From NCBI RefSeq assembly GCF_016464305.1, contig NZ_JAEIOJ010000001.1:186001-250000 (forward strand): 64,000 nt of DNA, read 5' to 3'. Source of the DNA: Umezawaea beigongshangensis (lineage in GTDB: Bacteria; Actinomycetota; Actinomycetes; Mycobacteriales; Pseudonocardiaceae). The notes beneath the pieces were generated by a model that did not search any database, was not told the origin of the DNA, and was given only the letters and a program-made list of their open reading frames with translations. Below are positions 1 through 10,515 of this stretch, one piece after another; the stretch's first letter is position 1, and every line of letters begins with the position of its first letter. Made by a program: the position numbers and the translations under genes.

Positions 1-161
1 AACGCCCTGCCGTCCAGCAGGCTCGTGCACGCGCCGCAGGCACCGATCCCGCAGCCGTACTTGGGGCCGAGCACCCCGAGTCCGTCGCGCAGCGCCCACA
101 GGGTCGGTGTCTCCCCCGGAGCGTCCACACGACGCACGTCGCCGTTGACGCGAATTCTCAC
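1..161 (-). CDS. (2Fe-2S)-binding protein, N-terminal part (runs off the window)
   Basis: About 53 residues of a small ferredoxin-like subunit, read from a GTG at 161. The visible part has the plant-type 2Fe-2S signature CGIGACGACT followed by LLDG, as in the small subunit of molybdenum hydroxylases (isoquinoline 1-oxidoreductase alpha, CoxS type). In those enzymes it passes electrons from a molybdopterin subunit. A GGAGG lies about 7 nt before the GTG. The remaining clusters and any large subunit would lie beyond the left edge, so the substrate cannot be named. The family is fairly certain, the exact enzyme is not. Confidence 0.8.
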   Translation of the reverse strand, partial: MRIRVNGDVRRVDAPGETPTLWALRDGLGVLGPKYGCGIGACGACTSLLDGRA

Positions 162-289
162 TGCCCGACCTCCACGAAGGGGACGAGTGCAGCGGCGGAC
201 CTCCAGCTTCGTGAGGCGCGGGGGACGCGCGCAAGGGTCCGCCTCGTCTCGGTGGGGAAGTCGACCCGTCCGGACGCGGGGCGCTCCGC

Positions 290-1225
290 TCAGCGGATCA
301 CGCGGAGCAGGCCCTCCTGGACGACCGTGGCGACGAGGAGTCCGTCGCGGGTGAAGAAGCGGCCGGTGGCCAGGCCGCGGGCGTTGGACGCGCTGGGCGA
401 CTCGCAGTCGTAGAGGAACCACTCGTCGGCCCGGAACGGCCGGTGGAACCACATGGCGTGGTCCAGGCTCGCGCCCAGCACCTTGTCCGTGCCCCAGTAC
501 ACGCCGTGTCTGGTCAGGACGGAGTCGAGCAGCGTCATGTCCGAGGCGTAGGCCAGCACGCACACGTTGAGCAGGTCGTCCTCCGGCAGCACGCCGTCGG
601 CGCGCATCCACACCTGGCTGCGCGCCTCGCGGTGGCCGGAGTCGCGGGCCTGCCACGGCGGGGGCGTCACGTAGCGGATGTCGATGGGGCGCGGCTGACG
701 CGCCAGGCCGATCTTCTCCAGGTAGCCCTTCGCGCTCTCCGCGTACGTCGGCAGCGACTCGGGGTCCGGCACCTGCGGCATCCCCTCGGCGTGGTCCAGG
801 CCGGGCTCGTCGAGCTGGAAGGACGCCGACAGCGAGAAGATCGCCTTGCCGTGCTGCACGGCGACCACGCGGCGCGTCGTGAACGAGCGGCCGTCGCGGA
901 TGCGGTCGACCTCGTAGACGATCGGCACGCGCGGGTCACCGCCGCGGATGAAGTACGAGTGCAGGGAGTGCACCCGCCGGTCGGCGGGCACGGTCCGGCC
1001 CGCCGCGACCAGCGCCTGACCGGCGACCTGCCCGCCGAACACCCGCACCGGCGAGTCGGCCGGGCTCACACCGCGGAAGATGTTCTCCTCGATGCGCTCC
1101 AGGTCGAGCAGTGCCACGAGCCGGTCGAGCACCGGCTGCCCGTGCGGGGTGCCGTCGCTGTCCAGCGGCACGCCGTCGGCGCGGTCGTCGGAACCAGCGG
1201 TCCCGGCACGGGCAGCCTGTCTCAC
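290..1225 (-). CDS. tesB: Acyl-CoA thioesterase II (TesB family)
   Basis: A 311-residue double hot-dog thioesterase that hydrolyses acyl-CoA to free fatty acid and CoA in the cytoplasm. It carries the N-terminal block FRGVSPADSPVRVFGGQVAGQ (first part, residues 50-70), and the second hot-dog contains ASDMTLLDS (Asp229) and VVQEGLLR (Gln303). These match the Asp and Gln of the TesB catalytic triad. The GTG start at 1225 has CAGGAG 5-6 nt upstream. It follows pyk with 48 nt between them, and the same neighbours (pykA-tesB) occur in mycobacteria. The physiological substrate cannot be read from sequence. Confidence 0.93.
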   Translation of the reverse strand: MRQAARAGTAGSDDRADGVPLDSDGTPHGQPVLDRLVALLDLERIEENIFRGVSPADSPVRVFGGQVAGQALVAAGRTVPADRRVHSLHSYFIRGGDPRVPIVYEVDRIRDGRSFTTRRVVAVQHGKAIFSLSASFQLDEPGLDHAEGMPQVPDPESLPTYAESAKGYLEKIGLARQPRPIDIRYVTPPPWQARDSGHREARSQVWMRADGVLPEDDLLNVCVLAYASDMTLLDSVLTRHGVYWGTDKVLGASLDHAMWFHRPFRADEWFLYDCESPSASNARGLATGRFFTRDGLLVATVVQEGLLRVIR

Positions 1226-1273
1226 CTGAACTCCTGGGGGCGCGGCCCGCCGGACCGGCGGTGCGCCGAGCCG

Positions 1274-2698
1274 TCAGGCGTGGTCTTCCTCTCCGAGGCG
1301 GTGCACCCGGATGAGGTTGGTGGAACCGATGGTGCCGGGAGGCGAGCCTGCCACGATCACCACCAGATCGCCCGGCTGGTACCGCCCGATGGAGAGCATG
1401 GAGATGTCCACCTGGCGGACCATCTCGTCGGTCGAGTCCACCTTAGGCACGAGGAACGTCTCCGTGCCCCAGGTGAGAGAAAGCTGACTGCGGACCTCCT
1501 GCTCGGGCGTGAACGCCAGCAGCGGCAGGTGGGTGTGCAGGCGGGCGAGCCGCCGCACGGTGTCACCGGACTGGGTGAACGCCACGAGCGCCTTCGCGTT
1601 GAGGCGCTCGCCGATGTCGCGGGCCGCGTAGGAGATCACGCCCCGCTTGGTGCGCGGCACGTGCGTGAGCGGCGGCACCACGGTCGACTCGGTCTCGACG
1701 GCCACGATGATGCGGCTCATCGTCTCGACCGACTCGATGGCGTAGCGGCCGACGCTGGTCTCGCCGGAGAGCATCAGCGCGTCGGCGCCGTCGAGGACGG
1801 CGTTCGCGACGTCCGAGGTCTCGGCCCGCGTCGGGCGGGAGTTGACGATCATCGAGTCGAGCATCTGGGTGGCCACGATGACCGGCTTCGCGTTCTCGCG
1901 GGCGATCTGGATGGCGCGCTTCTGCACCAGCGGCACGTGCTCCAGCGGCAGCTCCACGCCCAGGTCGCCGCGGGCGACCATCACGCCGTCGAAGGCCAGG
2001 ACGATCGCTTCGAGGTTGTCGACCGCCTCCGGCTTCTCGATCTTGGCGACCACCGGCAGGCGCCTGCTGCCCACGCGGTCCATCACCTGGTGCACCAGGT
2101 CGATGTCCGCCGGGGAGCGCACGAACGACAGGGCGATGAAGTCCACGCCGAGCCCGAGGGCGAACTCCAGGTCCTCGACGTCCTTCTCGGACATCGCGGG
2201 CACGGAGACGTCCATGCCGGGCAGCGAGAGGCCCTTGTTGTTGCTGACGGGGCCGCCCTCGGTGACCTCGCAGACCACGTCGGGCCCCTCGACGTCGGTG
2301 ACGATCAGGCCCACCTTGCCGTCGTCGACCAGGAGGCGGTCGCCGACCTTGGCGTCCTTGGCCAGTTCCTTGTACGTGGTGGAGACCCGGTCGTGGGTGC
2401 CCTGCACGTCCTCGACGGTGATGCGCACGGTGTCACCGGTGCGCCACTCGACGGGACCCGCGGCGAAACGACCGAGCCGGATCTTGGGGCCCTGGAGGTC
2501 CGCCAGAATGCCCACAGCGCGGCCCGACTCGTCCGCGGCTGCGCGGACCAGGTCGTAGACCTGCTTGTGGTCTGCGTGGCTGCCGTGGCTGAAGTTCATC
2601 CTGGCCACGTCCATGCCCGCCGCCACGAGCTCGCGGAGCTTCTCCGGCGTGCTGGTGGCGGGGCCCAGGGTACAGACGATCTTCGCGCGTCGACTCAC
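1274..2698 (-). CDS. pyk: Pyruvate kinase
   Basis: Converts phosphoenolpyruvate and ADP to pyruvate and ATP at the end of glycolysis. The 474-residue product starts VSRRAKIVCTLGPATS, the usual family start, so I take the GTG at 2698 although the frame stays open to 2953. Visible landmarks are MNFSHGSH, the family signature around AKIEKPEA with the catalytic Lys, and the metal-binding stretch VMVARGDLGVELP. A TACTCT hexamer lies 8 nt before the GTG and no ribosome binding site is evident, so the mRNA may be leaderless. It is divergent from the VanZ-like gene, with 82 nt between the two starts. Confidence 0.96.
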   Translation of the reverse strand: MSRRAKIVCTLGPATSTPEKLRELVAAGMDVARMNFSHGSHADHKQVYDLVRAAADESGRAVGILADLQGPKIRLGRFAAGPVEWRTGDTVRITVEDVQGTHDRVSTTYKELAKDAKVGDRLLVDDGKVGLIVTDVEGPDVVCEVTEGGPVSNNKGLSLPGMDVSVPAMSEKDVEDLEFALGLGVDFIALSFVRSPADIDLVHQVMDRVGSRRLPVVAKIEKPEAVDNLEAIVLAFDGVMVARGDLGVELPLEHVPLVQKRAIQIARENAKPVIVATQMLDSMIVNSRPTRAETSDVANAVLDGADALMLSGETSVGRYAIESVETMSRIIVAVETESTVVPPLTHVPRTKRGVISYAARDIGERLNAKALVAFTQSGDTVRRLARLHTHLPLLAFTPEQEVRSQLSLTWGTETFLVPKVDSTDEMVRQVDISMLSIGRYQPGDLVVIVAGSPPGTIGSTNLIRVHRLGEEDHA

Positions 2699-2780
2699 GT
2701 TTTCAGAGAGTAGACCCCCGAGCTTGAACGATCCCGAGCTACCGGTCGGTAAATTTCGCGCGACCTGGAGAATCGCTCTT

Positions 2781-3146
2781 GTGACCGCCAGAATCCTTCC
2801 GTTCGTGTTCGCCGTGTTGCTCAGCGTCATCGTGTTGTTCACCCCGGAGTCGGGTGTGCCCAGCTCGCCGCCGGGCACCGACAAGGTCGTGCACACGGTC
2901 CTGTTCGCCCTGCTCGCGGCGACCGCGCTGTGGGCGCGGGCCGGACTGCGCACGGTCGTGGTGGGCCTCGTGGCCTACGCGGCGCTGTCCGAGGTGCTCC
3001 AGCAGGTCATCACCCCGCTGCACCGCAGCGGGGACGTGGTCGACGCCCTGGTCGACGTCGTGGGCGTGGCGCTCGGTGTGTTCCTCTTCACCCGCGTGGG
3101 GGACGCGGTGCGGACACGCCGACGTGATCGGCGCACCAGTCGTTGA
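2781..3146 (+). CDS. VanZ-like small membrane protein
   Basis: A 121-residue integral membrane protein with about four hydrophobic segments (FVFAVLLSVIVLF; VVHTVLFALLAATALW; TVVVGLVAYAALSEV; VDVVGVALGVFLF). The DKVVHTVLFALLA and SEVLQQ patterns are typical of VanZ-like proteins, whose molecular role is mostly unknown apart from teicoplanin tolerance in VanZ itself. The GTG at 2781 is chosen because GGAG lies 10 nt upstream and because earlier in-frame codons overlap pyk. Its last 59 nt overlap the convergent DUF2461 gene. Confidence 0.72.
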   Translation: MTARILPFVFAVLLSVIVLFTPESGVPSSPPGTDKVVHTVLFALLAATALWARAGLRTVVVGLVAYAALSEVLQQVITPLHRSGDVVDALVDVVGVALGVFLFTRVGDAVRTRRRDRRTSR

Positions 3147-3747
3147 AGGTGCGGACCTGCCGCCACGCCCTGCGCACCCGATCCAGCGACTCGCGCTCGT
3201 GCAGGGCGTCGTCGGGCTCCCAGACGCGGGCGGCGTAGATCGTGCGGTGGCGCAGCAGGTCGATGCGCGGGTGGTCGAGGTCGAACCCGCGCGGCTTGCT
3301 CTTGAGCTGGTTCCCGAGCACCTCCCAGCCGCCCCCGGTGAGCTTCGCGAGGATCTTCCGCAGCTCCTCCCCGCGCCGCTCGTCGTCGACCGACGTGCGG
3401 TAGCGGGCGAGCTGGTCGGCCTCCATGTGGAACGAACCGCCGGCCACCCGCAACCCGTCGGAGCTGACCTCCACGTAGTACGCGCCACCGCCGCGGCCCA
3501 GCTCGACGACGGCGCCGCAGTGGGTCTTGTACGGGGTCTTGTCCTTGGCGAACCGCACGTCGCGGTAGGGCCGGAACACCTTGCCCTCGCCGAACTCGGG
3601 CTCCAGCTCGGCGAGCAGCGCCTCCATCGGCGCCCGCACGTCGCGCTGGTAGGTCTCGCGGTGGTCGTCCCAGTACGCCTTCGAGTTGTCGTCGTTCAAG
3701 CCGTCGTAGAAGTCCACGGCGTACTCGCCGAAGCCGCTGAAGGTCAC
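3088..3747 (-). CDS. DUF2461 domain-containing protein
   Basis: A 219-residue cytoplasmic protein of the DUF2461 (TIGR02453) family, of unknown function. It shows the family pattern FSGFGEYAVDFYDGLNDDNS near the N-terminus, FRPYRDVRFAKDKTPYKTH in the middle and YYVEVSSDGL afterwards. The GTG at 3747 is preceded by TAAGCT at a 7-nt distance and by no ribosome binding site, so a leaderless transcript is likely. The 3' end overlaps the VanZ-like gene tail-to-tail by 59 bp. Confidence 0.85.
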   Translation of the reverse strand: MTFSGFGEYAVDFYDGLNDDNSKAYWDDHRETYQRDVRAPMEALLAELEPEFGEGKVFRPYRDVRFAKDKTPYKTHCGAVVELGRGGGAYYVEVSSDGLRVAGGSFHMEADQLARYRTSVDDERRGEELRKILAKLTGGGWEVLGNQLKSKPRGFDLDHPRIDLLRHRTIYAARVWEPDDALHERESLDRVRRAWRQVRTFNDWCADHVGVSAPRPPRG

Positions 3748-3786
3748 GCCGAGGAGCTTAGGAGCCCGGCGCCGTCCACCGCAGAC

Positions 3787-3822
3787 GGAGGCCCGCCCCA
3801 CGACGCTGTGGGGCGGGCCTCC
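3787..3822 (-). terminator. Strong hairpin downstream of gltD
   Basis: A perfect 15-bp stem, GGAGGCCCGCCCCAC with GTGGGGCGGGCCTCC, around the 6-nt loop GACGCT. It starts 14 nt after the gltD stop and lies upstream of the DUF2461 gene, so it should end gltBD transcription. There is no U-tract, as is common in high-GC actinobacteria. Confidence 0.8.
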
Positions 3823-3836
3823 AGTTCGGGGACGGT

Positions 3837-5345
3837 CTACACGACCGCCAGCGGGAGCTGGTTCGGGATCACCGGCGACGGCAGGTCCGACGAGCCGGTG
3901 AGGAAGGCGTCCACGGCGTTGGCGACGGACCGGCCCTCCGCGATGGCCCACACGACGAGCGAGGCGCCGCGGTGGGCGTCACCGCACACGAACACGCCCG
4001 GCGAGGCCGTCTGCCAGTCCGAACCGCACGCGATGGTGCCGCGCCGGGTCAGCGGGACGCCCAGCCCGTCGAGCAGCGGCATCTCCTCGACGCCCTCGAA
4101 GCCGATCGCCAGCAGCACCAGGTCCGCGGGCAGCACCTCGACCTGCTCGGACATCGGCACGACCCGGCGCTGCCCGGTCTCCGCGTCCTTCTCCACGCGC
4201 ACCTCGCGCAGCTCGATCGCCGTCACGCACCCCTCGTCGTCGCCGACGAAGCGCTCCACGGCGGCGGCGAAGCGGCGCTCGCCGCCCTCCTCGTGCGCCG
4301 CGTAGGTGCGCAGGATCCAGGGCCACACCGGCCACGGCGACCGCTCGTCGTCGCGCTGCGACGGCGGCTGCGGGTACTGGTCGAGCTGGAGCACGCTCGC
4401 CGCGCCCTGGCGGATCGCGGTGCCGTAGCAGTCGGCGCCGGTGTCACCGCCGCCGATGATCACCACGTGCTTGCCGGCGGCGTCGATCGGCGACGGTCCG
4501 TCGCCCTCGACGGCGCGGTTGGCCGGCACCAGGTGCTCCATCGCCAGGTGCACCCCGCCCAGCTCGCGGCCGGGCGTGCCGGTGTCGTCGCGGCCGCGCA
4601 GCGCGCCCACGGCGAGCACCACGGCGTCGAACTGCTCGCGCAGGTCCTCCACGGTGAGGTCCACGCCGACCTCGCAGCCGGTGACGAACCTCGTGCCCTC
4701 CTTGCGGAGCTGGGCGAGCCGCCGGTCGAGGACCTTCTTCTCCATCTTGAACTCGGGGATGCCGTAGCGCAGCAGTCCGCCGAGCCGGTCGTCGCGCTCG
4801 TACACGGTCACGTCGTGCCCGGCGCGGGTGAGCTGCTGGGCGGCGGCGAGACCGGCGGGGCCGGAGCCGACGACGGCCACGCGCTTGCCCGAGGACACCG
4901 TCGCCCTGGTGGGCTGGACGAACCCGCCCTCCCAGGACACGTCGGCGATGGTCTGCTCGACGCGCTTGATCGCGACCGCTCCCCCGGCGTCCGGGGTGAT
5001 CGACAGCACGCACGCGGCCTCGCAGGGCGCGGGGCACAGCCGCCCGGTGAACTCCGGGAAGTTGTTGGTGGCGTGCAGCCGGTTGCTCGCGGACTCCCAG
5101 TCGCCCCGGCGGACCAGGTCGTTCCACTCCGGGATCAGGTTGCCCAGCGGGCACCCGGCCGACCCGGAGTGGCAGAACGGGATGCCGCAGTCCATGCAGC
5201 GGGTCGCCTGGGTGCGGACCCGCGCGTCGCGCGTCTCGGGGTCCAGATCGAGGTACACCTCGTTCCAGTCGCCGAGCCGCTCGTCCGCGGGACGCTTGGT
5301 CAGCTCCTCGCGCGTGTGCTTGAGAAAGCCCTGGGGGTCAGCCAC
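3837..5345 (-). CDS. gltD: Glutamate synthase (NADPH) small subunit
   Basis: A 502-residue flavoprotein subunit that passes electrons from NADPH through FAD and 4Fe-4S clusters to GltB for glutamate synthesis from glutamine and 2-oxoglutarate. The N-terminal cysteine motifs [19 protein letters not shown] and [10 protein letters not shown] bind the clusters. The FAD site [15 protein letters not shown] and an NADPH-type [13 protein letters not shown] follow. The GTG start at 5345 lies inside the gltB end (8-nt overlap), so translation is probably coupled. The length is close to the family norm. Confidence 0.97.
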   Translation of the reverse strand: MADPQGFLKHTREELTKRPADERLGDWNEVYLDLDPETRDARVRTQATRCMDCGIPFCHSGSAGCPLGNLIPEWNDLVRRGDWESASNRLHATNNFPEFTGRLCPAPCEAACVLSITPDAGGAVAIKRVEQTIADVSWEGGFVQPTRATVSSGKRVAVVGSGPAGLAAAQQLTRAGHDVTVYERDDRLGGLLRYGIPEFKMEKKVLDRRLAQLRKEGTRFVTGCEVGVDLTVEDLREQFDAVVLAVGALRGRDDTGTPGRELGGVHLAMEHLVPANRAVEGDGPSPIDAAGKHVVIIGGGDTGADCYGTAIRQGAASVLQLDQYPQPPSQRDDERSPWPVWPWILRTYAAHEEGGERRFAAAVERFVGDDEGCVTAIELREVRVEKDAETGQRRVVPMSEQVEVLPADLVLLAIGFEGVEEMPLLDGLGVPLTRRGTIACGSDWQTASPGVFVCGDAHRGASLVVWAIAEGRSVANAVDAFLTGSSDLPSPVIPNQLPLAVV

Positions 5346-8300
5346 GGGACGCCTCCATGATCGCCGTGTCCACGTCCCTGCCCTCGGCGCGTGCGAGCCT
5401 CATCGCTTCGAGCACGCGTTCGTAGTCGCGGGGCATGACCTTCGTGAAGGCCGCGGACCGTCGTGTCCAGTCTCCGAGCAGCGAGGCGGCGACGGCCGAG
5501 CCGGTCAGCTCGTGGTGCCGTTCGACGGTCTCGCGCAGCCAGCGCAGGTCCTCCGCGCCGGGCCGCTGCAACTCGACCATGTCCTTGTTGACCGAGACGG
5601 GGTCGAGGTCGAGCAGGTAGGCGATGCCACCGGACATGCCGGCCGCCAGGTTGCGGCCGGTCGGGCCGAGCACGACCGCGCGGCCGCCCGTCATGTACTC
5701 GAAGGCGTGGTCGCCCACTCCCTCGGCGACGGCGACGGCGCCGGAGTTGCGGACGCAGAACCGCTCGCCGACGCGGCCCCGCAGGAAGATCTCGCCGCCG
5801 GTCGCGCCGTAGCCGATCACGTTGCCCGCGATGACCTGCTGCTCGGCCGCGAACTTCGCCTCGGGGTGCGGGCGCACGACGATCCGGCCGCCGGACAGGC
5901 CCTTGCCGACGTAGTCGTTGGCGTCGCCCACCATCTCCAGCGTGACGCCGGTGGGCAGGAACGCGCCGAGGGACTGGCCGGCCGACCCGGTGAAGCGCAC
6001 GTGGATCGTGTCGTCGGGCAGGCCGGTGCCGCCGAAGCGCCGGGTGACCTCGGCGCCGAGCAGCGTGCCGACGGTGCGGTTGACGTTGCGCAGCGGCAGT
6101 TCCAGGCGCACGGGGTGCGCGTCCTCCAGCGCGGCCTCCGCGAGCTGGATGAGCGTGCGGTCCAGCGCCAGCTCCAGGCCGTGGTCCTGATCGCGGACCT
6201 TGCGCCTGGCCGTGCGGTACCGGGTCTCCGGCACCTCGAAGACCGGCGTGAGGTCGAGACCGCTGGCCTTCCAGTGGTCCACGGCCGCACCGGTGTCGAG
6301 CAGCTCGGCGTGGCCCACGGCCTCGTCGACGGTGCGGAAGCCCAGCGCGGCCAGGTGCTCGCGCACCTCCTGCGCCACGAACTCGAAGAAGTTCACGACG
6401 TGGTCGGCCTGCCCGGTGTAGCGCTTGCGCAGCTCCGGGTTCTGGGTGGCGATGCCGACCGGGCAGGTGTCCAGGTGGCACACGCGCATCATCACGCAGC
6501 CCGCGACGATCAGCGGCGCGGTGGCGAAGCCGAACTCCTCGGCGCCCAGCAGAGCCGCGACCACGACGTCGCGACCGGTGCGCAGCGCGCCGTCGACCTG
6601 GACCGTGATGCGGTCGCGCAGGCCGTTGAGCAGCAGCGTCTGCTGCGTCTCGGCCAGGCCGACCTCCCACGGCGTGCCCGCGTGCTTGAGCGAGTTCAGC
6701 GGGGACGCGCCGGTGCCGCCGTCGTGGCCGGAGACCAGCACGACGTCCGCGTGGGCCTTCGCCACACCGGCGGCGACGGTGCCGACGCCGACCTCCGAGA
6801 CGAGCTTCACGTGCACCCGCGCCTGCTCGTTCGCGTTCTTCAGGTCGTGGATGAGCTGCGCCAGGTCCTCGATGGAGTAGATGTCGTGGTGCGGCGGCGG
6901 CGAGATGAGGCCGACGCCCGGCGTCGAGTGCCGGGTGCGCGCGATCCACGGGTACACCTTGTAGCCGGGCAGCTGCCCGCCCTCGCCGGGCTTCGCGCCC
7001 TGCGCCATCTTGATCTGCACGTCCGTGGCGTTGACCAGGTACTCGCTGGTCACGCCGAAGCGGCCGGACGCGACCTGCTTCACCGCGGAGCGGCGCTCCG
7101 GGTCGTAGAGGCGGTCGGTGTCCTCGCCGCCCTCACCGCTGTTGGACCGGCCGCCGAGCCGGTTCATGGCGATGGCCAGCGTCTCGTGCGCCTCGGCGGA
7201 GATGGAGCCGTAGGACATGGCCCCGGTGTTGAAGCGCTTGACGATGGAGCTGACCGGCTCGACCTCGTCGATCGGCACCGGCTGGCGGTCCTGCGCGCGC
7301 AGCTGGAACAGGCCGCGCAGCGTGCCGCCCTGCCGGGCCAGCCGCTCGACCTCCTCGGTGTACTGGCGGTACACCTCCTGCTTGCGCGTCTTCGTCGCGT
7401 GCTGGAGCAGGAACACCGTCTCCGGCGTGAACAGGTGCAGCTCGCCCTCGCGGCGGTAGGAGTACTCGCCGCCGACCTCCAGCCGCCGGTGCACCCGGTC
7501 GGTCGGGTTGTCGGGGTAGGCGCGGCGGTGGCGCAGCGCCACCTCCTCGGCCAGCACGTCGAGCCCGACGCCGCCCAGCTTGGACGTGGTGCCGGTGAAG
7601 TACTCGGCGAGCAGGTCGCGGGAGAGCCCGACGGCCTCGAAGACCTGGGCGGCGGTGTAGGCGCCGACCGTGGAGATGCCCATCTTGGACATGATCTTCA
7701 GGACGCCCTTGACCAGCGCGGTCACGTACCGGCGCACCGCCGTGCGGGCGTCGATGCCGGTCACGGCGCCGGTGCTGATCAGGTCCTCGATGGTCTCGAA
7801 GGCCAGGTACGGGTTGACCGCGGCCGCGCCGTAGCTCAGCAGCGCCGCGATGTGGTGCACCTCGCGGGCGTCGCCGCTCTCCACGACGAGCGCGACGCGC
7901 AGCCGCTCCTTGGTGCGCACCAGGTGGTGGTGCACCGCGGAGACGAGCAGCAGCGACGGGATCGGCGCCATGCGGTGGTCGGAGTCGCGGTCGGACAGCA
8001 CGAGCGTGCGCGCGCCGGCGGTGATGGCCTCGGAGGCCTCGCGGCGCACCCGCTCGATCGCCGCCGCCAGCGCCTCGCCGCCACCGTCCACCTCGTACAG
8101 TCCGGACAGGACGGTGCACGCGAAGCCCGGCAGGTCGCCGTCGTCGTTGACGTGGATGAGCTTGGCCAGCTCGTCGTTGTCGATGACCGGGTAGGACAGC
8201 TGGATGTGCCGGCAGGACGCGGGGCCGGGGTCGAGCAGGTTCTGCTCGGGGCCCATGACGCGCGACACCGACGTGACGATCTCCTCGCGGATCGCGTCCA

Positions 8301-9906
8301 GCGGCGGGTTCGTGACCTGCGCGAAGTTCTGCACGAAGTAGTCGTAGAGCAGCCGGGAGCGCTGCGAGAGCGCGGCGATCGGCGTGTCGGTGCCCATCGA
8401 GCCCAGCGGCTCCGCGCCGACGACCGACATGGGGCCGAGCAGGATGCGCAGCTCCTCCTCGGTGTAGCCGAAGGTGAGCTGGCGGCGCACCACGGACTCG
8501 TGGCTCTGCACCACGTGCTCGCGGTCGGCGAGGTCGTCGAGCTCCAGCAGACCGGCGTGCAGCCACTCCTCGTAGGGGTGCTCACCGGCCAGCCGGGACT
8601 TGACCTCCTCGTCGTCGACGATGCGGCCGCGGGCCGTGTCGACGAGGAACATGCGGCCGGGCTGGAGGCGGCCCTTGGCCACGACCTGGTCGGCGGGAAC
8701 GTCGAGCACGCCGGTCTCGCTGGCCAGCACGACGCGGCCGTCCGCGGTCTGCCACCAGCGGGCCGGGCGCAGGCCGTTGCGGTCCAGGACCGCGCCGACG
8801 AGCGTGCCGTCGGTGAACGTGACGCAGGCGGGACCGTCCCACGGCTCCATGAGGCTCGCGTGGAAGCGGTAGAACGCGCGGCGCTTCGGGTCCATCGAGG
8901 CGTGGTTCTCCCACGCCTCGGGGATCATCATCATCACCGCGTGCGGCAGGCTGCGCCCGCCCAGGTGCAGCAGCTCCAGGACCTCGTCGAACGACGCCGA
9001 GTCGGAGCCGTCGGGGTCGCAGATCGGGAACAGCCGCGACAGGTCGCCGGGAACCGCCCCGGACGCCAGCAGCGCCTCGCGGGCGCGCATCCGGTTGCGG
9101 TTGCCGCGCACGGTGTTGATCTCGCCGTTGTGGGCGACGTAGCGGAACGGGTGCGCGAGCGGCCACGACGGGAAGGTGTTGGTGGAGAAGCGGGAGTGCA
9201 CCAGGGCGATGGCCGTGGTGAGCCGCTCGTCGACCAGGTCGGGGAAGAACGCGGGGAGCTGCCCCGTCGTGAGCATCCCCTTGTAGACCAGGGTGCGGGA
9301 GGACAGCGACGGGAAGTAGGTGCCGCAGCCCGCCACGACGCTGTCGCGCTCGACGCGCTTGCGCAGGCAGAAGGTGAGCCGGTCCAGCTCGACCCCGGAC
9401 GGACGGGCGCCACCGGCGTCCGGCGAGCCCGCGACGAACAGCATCGCGAAGTGCGGCACCACCGACAGCGCGGTGGGGCCCACGTCGGCCGCCTCCGGGT
9501 CGACGGGCACCTCGCGCCAGCCGAGGACCTCCAAGCCCTCCTCGGCGGCGACGCCCTCGGCCAGCCGCACGGCGTGCGCGCGCTGCTCGGGGTCCTGCGG
9601 CAGGAAGGCGATGCCGGCCGCGTAGGTGTGCAGGCCGTCCGCGTCGGACTCCGGCAGCGCGAAGTCGGTGACCGCGCGCAGCAGGGCGTCCGGGAGCTGG
9701 AGCAGGATGCCCGCTCCGTCACCGCTGGTGGGTTCCGCTCCGGCCGCGCCCCGGTGCTCCAGGTTGGCCAGTGCGGTCAGCGCATCGACGACGATGCGGT
9801 GGGAACGCCGACCCTCGATGTCGGCGACCATCGCCACACCGCAGGCATCGCGCTCCGCTGCCGGGTCGTACAGCCCCTGTGGGGCCGGGATGGCGGAGAA
9901 GATCAC
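5338..9906 (-). CDS. gltB: Glutamate synthase (NADPH) large subunit
   Basis: A 1522-residue amidotransferase. The N-terminal class II glutaminase domain has its nucleophile at Cys22 (ERDACGVA), with a short propeptide expected to be removed. The order is then glutaminase, central domain, FMN-binding TIM barrel and C-terminal GXGXG beta-helix. The 3Fe-4S cysteines are visible as [15 protein letters not shown]. Ammonia released from glutamine is channelled to 2-oxoglutarate to make glutamate. The GTG at 9906 has GGGAGG 8 nt upstream. It forms an operon with gltD. Confidence 0.98.
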   Translation of the reverse strand: MIFSAIPAPQGLYDPAAERDACGVAMVADIEGRRSHRIVVDALTALANLEHRGAAGAEPTSGDGAGILLQLPDALLRAVTDFALPESDADGLHTYAAGIAFLPQDPEQRAHAVRLAEGVAAEEGLEVLGWREVPVDPEAADVGPTALSVVPHFAMLFVAGSPDAGGARPSGVELDRLTFCLRKRVERDSVVAGCGTYFPSLSSRTLVYKGMLTTGQLPAFFPDLVDERLTTAIALVHSRFSTNTFPSWPLAHPFRYVAHNGEINTVRGNRNRMRAREALLASGAVPGDLSRLFPICDPDGSDSASFDEVLELLHLGGRSLPHAVMMMIPEAWENHASMDPKRRAFYRFHASLMEPWDGPACVTFTDGTLVGAVLDRNGLRPARWWQTADGRVVLASETGVLDVPADQVVAKGRLQPGRMFLVDTARGRIVDDEEVKSRLAGEHPYEEWLHAGLLELDDLADREHVVQSHESVVRRQLTFGYTEEELRILLGPMSVVGAEPLGSMGTDTPIAALSQRSRLLYDYFVQNFAQVTNPPLDAIREEIVTSVSRVMGPEQNLLDPGPASCRHIQLSYPVIDNDELAKLIHVNDDGDLPGFACTVLSGLYEVDGGGEALAAAIERVRREASEAITAGARTLVLSDRDSDHRMAPIPSLLLVSAVHHHLVRTKERLRVALVVESGDAREVHHIAALLSYGAAAVNPYLAFETIEDLISTGAVTGIDARTAVRRYVTALVKGVLKIMSKMGISTVGAYTAAQVFEAVGLSRDLLAEYFTGTTSKLGGVGLDVLAEEVALRHRRAYPDNPTDRVHRRLEVGGEYSYRREGELHLFTPETVFLLQHATKTRKQEVYRQYTEEVERLARQGGTLRGLFQLRAQDRQPVPIDEVEPVSSIVKRFNTGAMSYGSISAEAHETLAIAMNRLGGRSNSGEGGEDTDRLYDPERRSAVKQVASGRFGVTSEYLVNATDVQIKMAQGAKPGEGGQLPGYKVYPWIARTRHSTPGVGLISPPPHHDIYSIEDLAQLIHDLKNANEQARVHVKLVSEVGVGTVAAGVAKAHADVVLVSGHDGGTGASPLNSLKHAGTPWEVGLAETQQTLLLNGLRDRITVQVDGALRTGRDVVVAALLGAEEFGFATAPLIVAGCVMMRVCHLDTCPVGIATQNPELRKRYTGQADHVVNFFEFVAQEVREHLAALGFRTVDEAVGHAELLDTGAAVDHWKASGLDLTPVFEVPETRYRTARRKVRDQDHGLELALDRTLIQLAEAALEDAHPVRLELPLRNVNRTVGTLLGAEVTRRFGGTGLPDDTIHVRFTGSAGQSLGAFLPTGVTLEMVGDANDYVGKGLSGGRIVVRPHPEAKFAAEQQVIAGNVIGYGATGGEIFLRGRVGERFCVRNSGAVAVAEGVGDHAFEYMTGGRAVVLGPTGRNLAAGMSGGIAYLLDLDPVSVNKDMVELQRPGAEDLRWLRETVERHHELTGSAVAASLLGDWTRRSAAFTKVMPRDYERVLEAMRLARAEGRDVDTAIMEASRG

Positions 9907-10264
9907 CGCGCAGACCTCCCTCGTCGTCCGTGAAGAACGATGTCCTCGTGCTCAGTGCTCGACTGACGGCTGCTGGGCACGGGACGACGGTGGCCCGCGT
10001 GTTGACGCGACTTTAACAGCCGCGAAACGAAGAGACACCCTCTGAGGGGTGATCTGTTTCATGAGGATGTAACGATTTCGGCGCTCGGAGCGACAGTGCG
10101 GCCAACACCCGAACTCCGACCGTCGACGAGCGTAACCGACGTGTTCCGGGACGATGCGGTGATGAGAGCTTGCCGACACCCGAACGAGTCAGCCTCTCCG
10201 AACGCCGTCGTCGCTGGTGAGCGCCTCGCTGATCAGGTTAGCAGTCGGTAACGACCTGGTAGCG
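9907..10264. other. Non-coding region between gltB and the btu leader
   Basis: No convincing gene. It must hold the gltB promoter (minus strand) and the btu promoter (plus strand). Near gltB I see TAAAGT on the minus strand (10011-10016) and a short hairpin, ACACCC with GGGTG, around 10035-10051. A TAGCGT hexamer at 10260-10265 is a plausible -10 for the btu riboswitch transcript. An open frame over 9952-10179 (minus) has no family resemblance or usable start context, and I treat it as spurious. Confidence 0.5.
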
Positions 10265-10390
10265 TGCCCGACGCCGGACCGAGGTGTCCGGTGCCGCCGA
10301 GGCAGCGAAGCCGGTGCGACTCCGGCGCTGTGCCGCAACTGTGACGGGTCCGTGATCCGGCGGACCCGGTAGCCAGGACGCCTGCCGCGC
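10265..10390 (+). promoter_or_regulatory. Cobalamin (B12) riboswitch
   Basis: The leader has the conserved aptamer core GAAGCCGGTGCGACTCCGGC at 10307-10326, then CCGCAACTGTGAC at 10333-10345 and the B12 box AGCCAGGACGCCTGCC at 10371-10386. These match the adenosylcobalamin-class riboswitch in order and spacing. The downstream operon encodes a corrinoid-type ABC importer, which fits repression of uptake when B12 is plentiful. The 5' boundary is approximate. Confidence 0.93.
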
Positions 10391-10458
10391 GCGTGCCACG
10401 CCACCCGTCTCCGGAGCAGGGACGGGGCGTTCGCGGTCGTACGGCGCCGGAGCGTGCC

Positions 10459-10512
10459 GCACCTCGTCGGACGGCCCCGTGCCGCCACCGGGCCCGAGCC
10501 CACCAGAGGTGC
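10459..10512 (+). promoter_or_regulatory. Possible ribosome-site-sequestering helix of the B12 riboswitch
   Basis: GCACCTC at 10459-10465 is perfectly complementary to GAGGTGC at 10506-10512, which contains the probable ribosome binding site (AGAGG) of btuF, 4-6 nt before its GTG. Closing this 7-bp helix would hide the site. This would be translational control by the riboswitch. The pairing is seen; its use as the expression platform is inferred. Confidence 0.45.
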
Positions 10513-10515
10513 CCC

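Noticed and set aside
4828-9933. A 1701-codon open frame on the plus strand opposite gltB and gltD
   Set aside because: It mirrors the real genes at high GC, has no recognisable domain, and gltBD on the other strand is beyond doubt.
10056-10073. GTTTC and GTAAC elements as a GlnR box for gltBD
   Set aside because: The elements are 8 nt apart instead of the expected 6 and no second pair is present. Too weak to claim.
9952-10179. A 75-codon open frame on the minus strand upstream of gltB
   Set aside because: No ribosome site, no family resemblance, and it covers the probable gltB promoter.
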